From assembly GCA_021777055.1 (NCBI GenBank), contig JAIQZO010000103.1, forward strand, positions 1 through 40,837: a stretch of 40,837 bases of DNA. Direction: 5' to 3'. Below the pieces are notes generated by a model. The model had not been told where the DNA came from, did not search any database, and was given only the letters and a program-made list of their open reading frames with translations. Both the position numbers and the translations under genes were made by a program. Below are positions 36,190-40,837 of the stretch, one piece after another. This DNA comes from Candidatus Anammoxibacter sp. Its GTDB lineage: Bacteria; Planctomycetota; Brocadiia; Brocadiales; Anammoxibacteraceae. Position 1 is the first letter of the stretch. Every line of letters starts with the position of its first letter.

Positions 36190-38586
36190 CTAATCTCCTT
36201 TGTTCAACAATATACCAGCATCACCACGATAGTACAATCTATTATTTTGGACATTTGTACTGAAAATATCTTTGTCACCCCCAATATCACCCAATATGCC
36301 AATACCGGAAAATTTTTCATTAACAGACTCATAGGAGTAACCTTGACTACCTTCATTTGCATGGTAGTAATCTACACCTGACAGGTCTAAAAGCAAACCT
36401 AATCCTTTTTCACTGCCAACCCCTTGAGCCATTACCCCACTTTTGTAATAATCGTTTCCTGCAGAATCTACGATTAATCCAATTGCCGTATCATATCCAC
36501 ACGCCTGGGATACACCAAAATAAGCATTATAAAGATCATCTCCGGCATCATCCATCAGAACTCCAATGGTTGAATGAACACCTGTCCCTTGAGAATATCT
36601 TCCGGCATGATACTGATCATTACCATCTTTATCATACAACACGCCAAGAGAGAAGTAATAACTACTCCCCTGTCCGAAGTAATCACCATAGTATGAATCA
36701 TTGCCTGTTTCATCAAATAGTAGCCCAATCCCTCCAGATGCACCGATAACCGTTTCGTCAGGTCTTATCCCTATACCAAATCCTTGAGAAAACGATTGAA
36801 ATGATCTACCCGGATTACGAAAATCTTCAAACTTTCCACCTGCGATATATTGATCATTTCCCTCATGGTCAATTAGAACACCAACACCTTTGGTTAATCC
36901 TAACCCTTGCGAGAAACGGCAGCTTATATATTTATCATGGCCACTTTGATCAGATAGAAGGCCGACACCAAAAGCTCCACCGCCTTGACACATGGATTGC
37001 CCGTTATATTGATCATCACCCCCCATATCATAAACCAATCCAACACCAAAAAAAGCAAACCCTTGACAGAAATCTTTTCCAACATATTGATCATCACCTG
37101 CAGCATCCATAAGGATACCGACGCCAAACCTTGCAGCACCATGAGAAAAATCATCTTTGGCGTTATAAACATCATTACCGCCAAGGTCAATGCAGATAGA
37201 AACAGGCATGTCATGTCGCGTAGCCCCTGCATTGTTAAAATAAATATCATCACCACCAATGTCTATTATAACCGCAGCATCTTTATAATAATAAGTTACC
37301 CCGGGGCCACCAACCACAACAGTACCAATCTCCGTATCTTGAGCAAAAAGAATATCCCCTGCAAACTCTGCAACATCACAAACCTGACCTTCCTTCTTTG
37401 ATATAGCCACACCTCTAAGATAAAGATTAAGCTTCTCTGTGTTTATGTCATTTATCATGATATCATCTGGCAGAAGAGAAAAGATCTCGCTGACTATCAG
37501 ACCAAGAGAATCCATAAGTTTGTCAGTATCTACTTTTGATGCAATATTAAAAAACTCAAGAAAGTCATTCGTATCCATATCATCAGTTGTCAAAAATATA
37601 TTTGGCGCGTTATCATATAAAAAGTTTAACTCCCTTTCCGATAACTCTTTCAACATACCCGTTTGAAGATCTCTAAAGTTTAGAACGGCGGCAACCACAC
37701 CGTCAATTACAGTCTTTATATCAAATTCACTATATTTCTTTTTAGTTTCCAGGAAGTTCACCCCTAAAAGGCTGAACAGGGCATTAAATGTTTGTTTCAA
37801 GTTCTTTTTAACGACTTCATCGTGCAAAACCCTGGCCGCATCAGGAATAGCAAACGGATGAGTAAGTAAATAGTTAATCAGGGGCAGCCTGAAGTTATTA
37901 GTATGGGAAGTCGCTTGATAACCTTCTCGGGCAAAGACCTCTTCTCCAATGCGCTGCAAAGTTGCAAGGCTGGTACGATTAAAGACCGAATCATCAAAAA
38001 CAGAATGCGTTGGCGACATGTCACGCCCCTTTCGCACCCCATTTATCATCTTTATAATATTATTTTCATTCTGTTTTTCCTTTGTGTTATCAATACCCAC
38101 GGCATCATGTATTAGTTTACCAAAAAGTTTAGGTCTTAATGTCAATACCTCTCCATCCCTAACAACCTTAAGGCTGACAGGATTTTCACTACCCACACTC
38201 TCCACTATATTTTTAAATCGTACTGTATCTCCATTTTCCCTACCGGTAATGGTAATTCCGTTAATAGCTGTAATGGTATCACCTCTCTCCAAACCTGCTA
38301 TCTCTGCAGGTGAACCTTTGACTACCATATTAACAATAATACCTTCTCCCACACTGTTTTCCATAAAGATACCGATCCATCCTTTATTGAAATCAACCTT
38401 ACCCTTATCAAACTGGTACTCATCTGCACCAATGAAAGATAATGCAGATATCTCTTTATCCTGCACCGGCACCACTTTCCTTACTTCAAAATTACCCGAA
38501 TTCCCATACCCAATTTTTATCGCAAACAATAGCGCCATTATCAACAACAAATGTTTGCTAAATACCAAAGACCTCAGGTTTGCCAT
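36190..38586 (-). CDS. Exported PDZ protein with about twelve GDDxY repeats
   Basis: A 798-aa protein. The signal peptide is at about residues 1-28 (basic start, core 'LLLIMALLFAI', then GYGNSG). A PDZ domain at about 65-155 has 'GWIGIFMENSVGEGIIVNMV' and 'GSPAEIAGLERGDTITAINGITI', the usual ligand-groove and A-G-L-x-x-G-D features, as in C-terminal-processing and HtrA-like proteins, but no protease domain follows. Residues about 180-430 are mostly helical and unrecognised. The last 365 residues are roughly twelve repeats of about 26 aa with consensus G-(V/I)-G-(L/V)-L-x-D-x-x-G-(D/N)-D-x-Y-x(5-7)-(S/C)-Q-G, likely a beta solenoid. The start is seven bases from the stop of the upstream glycosyltransferase gene, so the two are co-expressed. 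The function is unknown. Confidence 0.85.
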   Translation of the reverse strand: MANLRSLVFSKHLLLIMALLFAIKIGYGNSGNFEVRKVVPVQDKEISALSFIGADEYQFDKGKVDFNKGWIGIFMENSVGEGIIVNMVVKGSPAEIAGLERGDTITAINGITITGRENGDTVRFKNIVESVGSENPVSLKVVRDGEVLTLRPKLFGKLIHDAVGIDNTKEKQNENNIIKMINGVRKGRDMSPTHSVFDDSVFNRTSLATLQRIGEEVFAREGYQATSHTNNFRLPLINYLLTHPFAIPDAARVLHDEVVKKNLKQTFNALFSLLGVNFLETKKKYSEFDIKTVIDGVVAAVLNFRDLQTGMLKELSERELNFLYDNAPNIFLTTDDMDTNDFLEFFNIASKVDTDKLMDSLGLIVSEIFSLLPDDIMINDINTEKLNLYLRGVAISKKEGQVCDVAEFAGDILFAQDTEIGTVVVGGPGVTYYYKDAAVIIDIGGDDIYFNNAGATRHDMPVSICIDLGGNDVYNAKDDFSHGAARFGVGILMDAAGDDQYVGKDFCQGFAFFGVGLVYDMGGDDQYNGQSMCQGGGAFGVGLLSDQSGHDKYISCRFSQGLGLTKGVGVLIDHEGNDQYIAGGKFEDFRNPGRSFQSFSQGFGIGIRPDETVIGASGGIGLLFDETGNDSYYGDYFGQGSSYYFSLGVLYDKDGNDQYHAGRYSQGTGVHSTIGVLMDDAGDDLYNAYFGVSQACGYDTAIGLIVDSAGNDYYKSGVMAQGVGSEKGLGLLLDLSGVDYYHANEGSQGYSYESVNEKFSGIGILGDIGGDKDIFSTNVQNNRLYYRGDAGILLNKGD

Positions 38587-38592
38587 AAGATA

Positions 38593-39567
38593 TCAATCAT
38601 ACCTTTTTAAGTTAAAAAATTTCTTATCAATAACTCGCCATATTTCTCTGCACGAAATAACCCTCTGTTGCTGTACAGAACGTCTTTTCTTCCACATAGA
38701 GGGAATTGATTTGACGGCATCAAACTTAGCCCTGAAAATCACACCCATTTGTCCACGCAAAGTAAACCAAACCAGAGATACCAAATTAAGAATCAGGTGA
38801 AAAGGTAGAAACACCCAGAACAGAATGCCTGGCATATTCTTTACATAGGTCCAGACCAAATTTCGGTGCCCATGATATACAGCAAAATCACCTCTTTGAC
38901 CACCACTAGTTGCAGACCCAAAATGAAGCACAACCGCAGATGGAACAAGCAGGCATTTTGCCCCCATCAATCTTAAACGAAAGCCTAAATCAGTGTCCTC
39001 ATTGTAACAAAAGAAATCCTCATCAAACCCTCCAACCTTTAGTAATAGTTCCGTCTTATACATGGCGGCAGCCGCACATGCAGAAAACACCTCAACAGGC
39101 GATGTATTTTTTTTTAACATTTTACCATGCCCTTTTCTCCAAGCAACACCACTCATATGGTAGCAATCACCGTCCCCATCCATGATCTCATTATTAGTAG
39201 ACATTAATAAAAGCCTGCTGGCAAAAAATTGGTAGTCCTGATATTTAACGGCAGCAGTGGAGAGCTTCTCTAACCAATCAGGTTCCGGTACCGTATCAGG
39301 ATTAAGAAGAATTATCCAGTCAGAATCTTTAGCCTGCGCAATAAGAATGTTATTTGCCTTTGCAAACCCACAATTATAACGGTTCTGCACATAGACTTGA
39401 TTTGGAAAGATAGAAAATATTTCATTTGGGGGAGGGGTATCACTGGCATTATCGAGAATAAAAAGGTTAAATTCTTTGAACGATTGTATAGACAGGGCTT
39501 TAAGACATAATGTCAAGAGCTCCCATGAATTCCAGTTAACTATTAGTATTGAAAACCTAACTTTCAT
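38593..39567 (-). CDS. GT2-family glycosyltransferase (rhamnosyltransferase-like)
   Basis: A 324-aa GT-A enzyme: 'SILIVNWNSWELLTLCL' (residues 6-22), 'LFILDNASD', 'NCGFAKANN', the DxD-containing 'WIILLNPDTVPEPDW', and 'EDFFCYNEDTDLGFRLRLMG', the conserved acidic region of WbbL/RfbF-like enzymes. A hydrophobic C-terminal helix ('ILFWVFLPFHLILNLVSLVWF', about 255-275) suggests membrane association. Relatives add rhamnose or similar sugars to O-antigen, capsule or S-layer glycans. An RmlD-like gene upstream supports a deoxysugar donor. It is immediately followed by the PDZ repeat gene. Confidence 0.9.
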   Translation of the reverse strand: MKVRFSILIVNWNSWELLTLCLKALSIQSFKEFNLFILDNASDTPPPNEIFSIFPNQVYVQNRYNCGFAKANNILIAQAKDSDWIILLNPDTVPEPDWLEKLSTAAVKYQDYQFFASRLLLMSTNNEIMDGDGDCYHMSGVAWRKGHGKMLKKNTSPVEVFSACAAAAMYKTELLLKVGGFDEDFFCYNEDTDLGFRLRLMGAKCLLVPSAVVLHFGSATSGGQRGDFAVYHGHRNLVWTYVKNMPGILFWVFLPFHLILNLVSLVWFTLRGQMGVIFRAKFDAVKSIPSMWKKRRSVQQQRVISCREIWRVIDKKFFNLKRYD

Positions 39568-39642
39568 TTAGATTCCATAGAAAAAGAGTGGAACAATTTA
39601 TGATTGTATATCTGTTCCTACTTAGGAGGCAATGCTGAAGAT

Positions 39643-39728
39643 AAAAGCCACAGTATCCTGGCCGTTTGCCTTTAAGCTTTTACCTTCAGCCTTCAGCCTT
39701 CAGTCTTCAGTCTAACCACCTGAGTAAT
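39643..39728 (+). repeat. Dispersed repeat B, third copy
   Basis: AAAAGCCACAG, GTTTGCCTTTAAGCTTTTACC, a run of CTTCAG units, and CCACCTGAGTAAT match, in the same order, the reverse complement of the left part of the 16082-16220 hairpin. The opposite arm is absent here. It lies between the RmlD-like and glycosyltransferase genes. Confidence 0.65.
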
Positions 39729-39742
39729 TCCGTATATTTACA

Positions 39743-40579
39743 CTATTTGGATAAAAACCGTTTCAGTTCATCTTTCCAATCAGGTACTGTAATTGATAGC
39801 GCAGTTAGTAATTTTTGATTTGATAGAACCGAATAGCCTGGCCTTTTAGCAGGGAGACAGAACAACTCCTTACTACATTTCTCTAGGGCTACATTTAACC
39901 TCAAAATCTCTTTTATCGCCTCAGCCCAATCATATCTGGAACAATACCCAGATGGGACTAAATGGTAAAGTCCGGTTAACCCTGCATCAAATGCGGCTAA
40001 AGTAAGCTCTACAATCAGCCTGGTTGGCGTTGGGATAGAAACCTCATCCACTGCAATCTTTAACTCTTTTTTCGAGGATGACCAATTTAAAAACTTTCTT
40101 ATAAAATTTTGATCACCGTGGCCATAAACCCAACTTACTCTAAATAGCAAAAACCTGTTTAACTCTTCACAAACACTGTTTTCACCTGCGAATTTACTTT
40201 TCGCATAATTATTTAATGGGTTTGGTATATCATCTTCACTATACGGTCTAGTAGATATACCGTCAAAGACGTAATCAGTACTATAATGTATTAGAAAAGA
40301 GCTATGCTTTTTTGCCGAACTTATCAGATTTCCAATTCCAATAACGTTTGTTCTATTTGCAGGGCATATATCCTTTTCAGCTCCATCAACATCGTTATAA
40401 GCAGTACAGTTTATCACAACGTCAGGTCTCTCCTTATCAAACACTCTGGCAACCTGCTCATTTTCCGAGACATCCATTTGTTCCCGTGCAAAAGCCGCAA
40501 AATTATCCCCTCTTCTCGTAAATTCTTTTACGAATTCCCTTCCCAGCTGACCCATTTTACCAACAATTAAATATTTCAT
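39743..40579 (-). CDS. rmlD: dTDP-4-dehydrorhamnose reductase-like (RmlD) SDR enzyme
   Basis: An extended SDR enzyme: nucleotide-binding 'YLIVGKMGQLG' at the N-terminus, 'DVVINCTAYNDVDGAE', 'YSTDYVFDG', the catalytic Y-x-x-x-K in 'NNYAKSKFAGE', 'FRVSWVYG', and the late 'LYHLVPSGYCSRYDWA' block typical of RmlD. It makes the last step to dTDP-L-rhamnose or a related deoxysugar, which the GT2 enzyme downstream (175 bases away, same strand) could use. No RmlA, B or C gene is in the window. I start at the ATG at 40579 because the protein then begins at the Rossmann strand; an upstream ATG at 40612 adds eleven residues. Neither has a clear Shine-Dalgarno. Confidence 0.88.
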   Translation of the reverse strand: MKYLIVGKMGQLGREFVKEFTRRGDNFAAFAREQMDVSENEQVARVFDKERPDVVINCTAYNDVDGAEKDICPANRTNVIGIGNLISSAKKHSSFLIHYSTDYVFDGISTRPYSEDDIPNPLNNYAKSKFAGENSVCEELNRFLLFRVSWVYGHGDQNFIRKFLNWSSSKKELKIAVDEVSIPTPTRLIVELTLAAFDAGLTGLYHLVPSGYCSRYDWAEAIKEILRLNVALEKCSKELFCLPAKRPGYSVLSNQKLLTALSITVPDWKDELKRFLSK

Positions 40580-40837
40580 ATTAATATTTTCTATATTTGA
40601 TACGATATGCAACCAGTAAAATACTTGAAATGTACAAATAATTTTGCTTAACTATTCAAACTCTGAGTAGTTAATAGTCTAAAGATATCAAATAAATCTT
40701 TGGTAGCGTTGTCAATAAGAGACCTGAAAAAAGCTATCCAGAAATAGTATTTTTAATAATTATAGATATCCAAATAATGCTTAATATAAAATATATTGTT
40801 TATCGCTTAATATGTTTGCTTGTAAAATTATCAATAA

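Noticed and set aside
36357..37401. Several long open frames on the plus strand opposite the repeat protein
   Set aside because: They are shadows of the regular repeat codons, rich in His/Ile/Asn, with no ribosome sites or known motifs.
37949..38800. A 283-aa plus-strand ORF
   Set aside because: It is antisense to the PDZ protein start and the glycosyltransferase end, both of which have clear domain evidence; it has no recognisable motif.

Overview
The window is AT-rich, gene-dense bacterial chromosome with loose intergenic spacing. It contains no rRNA, tRNA, CRISPR array or phage module that I can recognise. The gene mix (two large MscK-like mechanosensitive channels, GT81-like and GT2 glycosyltransferases, a LamG protein, DASS permeases with RCK_C domains, a sHSP/ClpB block) and the many short palindromic repeats would fit an anammox-type planctomycete (Brocadia/Scalindua group). 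That assignment is inference from general impression; no marker gene settles it.

Layout. 1-10 kb: the start of a leftward gene cut by the window edge, a ClC-type chloride channel with CBS domains (+), then a leftward run of a DUF21 membrane protein, an MscS-family channel with a long periplasmic coiled coil, a large exported protein with a C-terminal endonuclease/exonuclease/phosphatase domain that is split by one in-frame TGA, and a PsiE-like membrane protein. 10-18 kb: a leftward 882-aa GlpX-like/HhH/TPR fusion with a degraded active site, a tandem universal stress protein and a DASS permease (+), and a second, convergent DASS permease (-).

18.2-23.4 kb is a scrapyard: an ISL3 transposase N-terminus with two stops fused in frame to an AstA-like C-terminus, a LamG protein, a collapsed glycosyltransferase gene, a C-terminal fragment of a second GT81-like gene, an MFS transporter, a C-terminal fragment of an MscS channel, and copies of a 210-270 bp palindromic element (a further copy lies at 9.7 kb). 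23.5-30.7 kb: an intact GT81-like glycosyltransferase (-), a DUF2062 protein (+), CorA (+), and a 1220-aa MscK-like channel (-), convergent with CorA.

31.2-36 kb: a proteostasis block, all rightward: three small heat-shock proteins and ClpB. A 294-bp MITE-like element separates the sHSPs from clpB, and a sigma-54-like promoter motif and a palindrome lie upstream of the first sHSP. 36.2-40.6 kb: a leftward set of RmlD-like reductase, GT2 glycosyltransferase and an exported PDZ protein with about twelve 'GDDxY' repeats. The last two are almost certainly co-transcribed.

Functionally the window leans to envelope and stress physiology: ion and osmotic homeostasis (ClC, CorA, MscS/MscK, DASS, possibly sugar-glycerate solutes), protein disaggregation, and surface or exported polysaccharide and protein. 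The items most worth a second look are the TGA-split exported EEP protein, the PDZ/GDDxY repeat protein with its glycosyltransferase neighbours, the GlpX-like fusion that has lost metal ligands, the ClC lacking both gating and proton glutamates, and the recurring palindromic elements.
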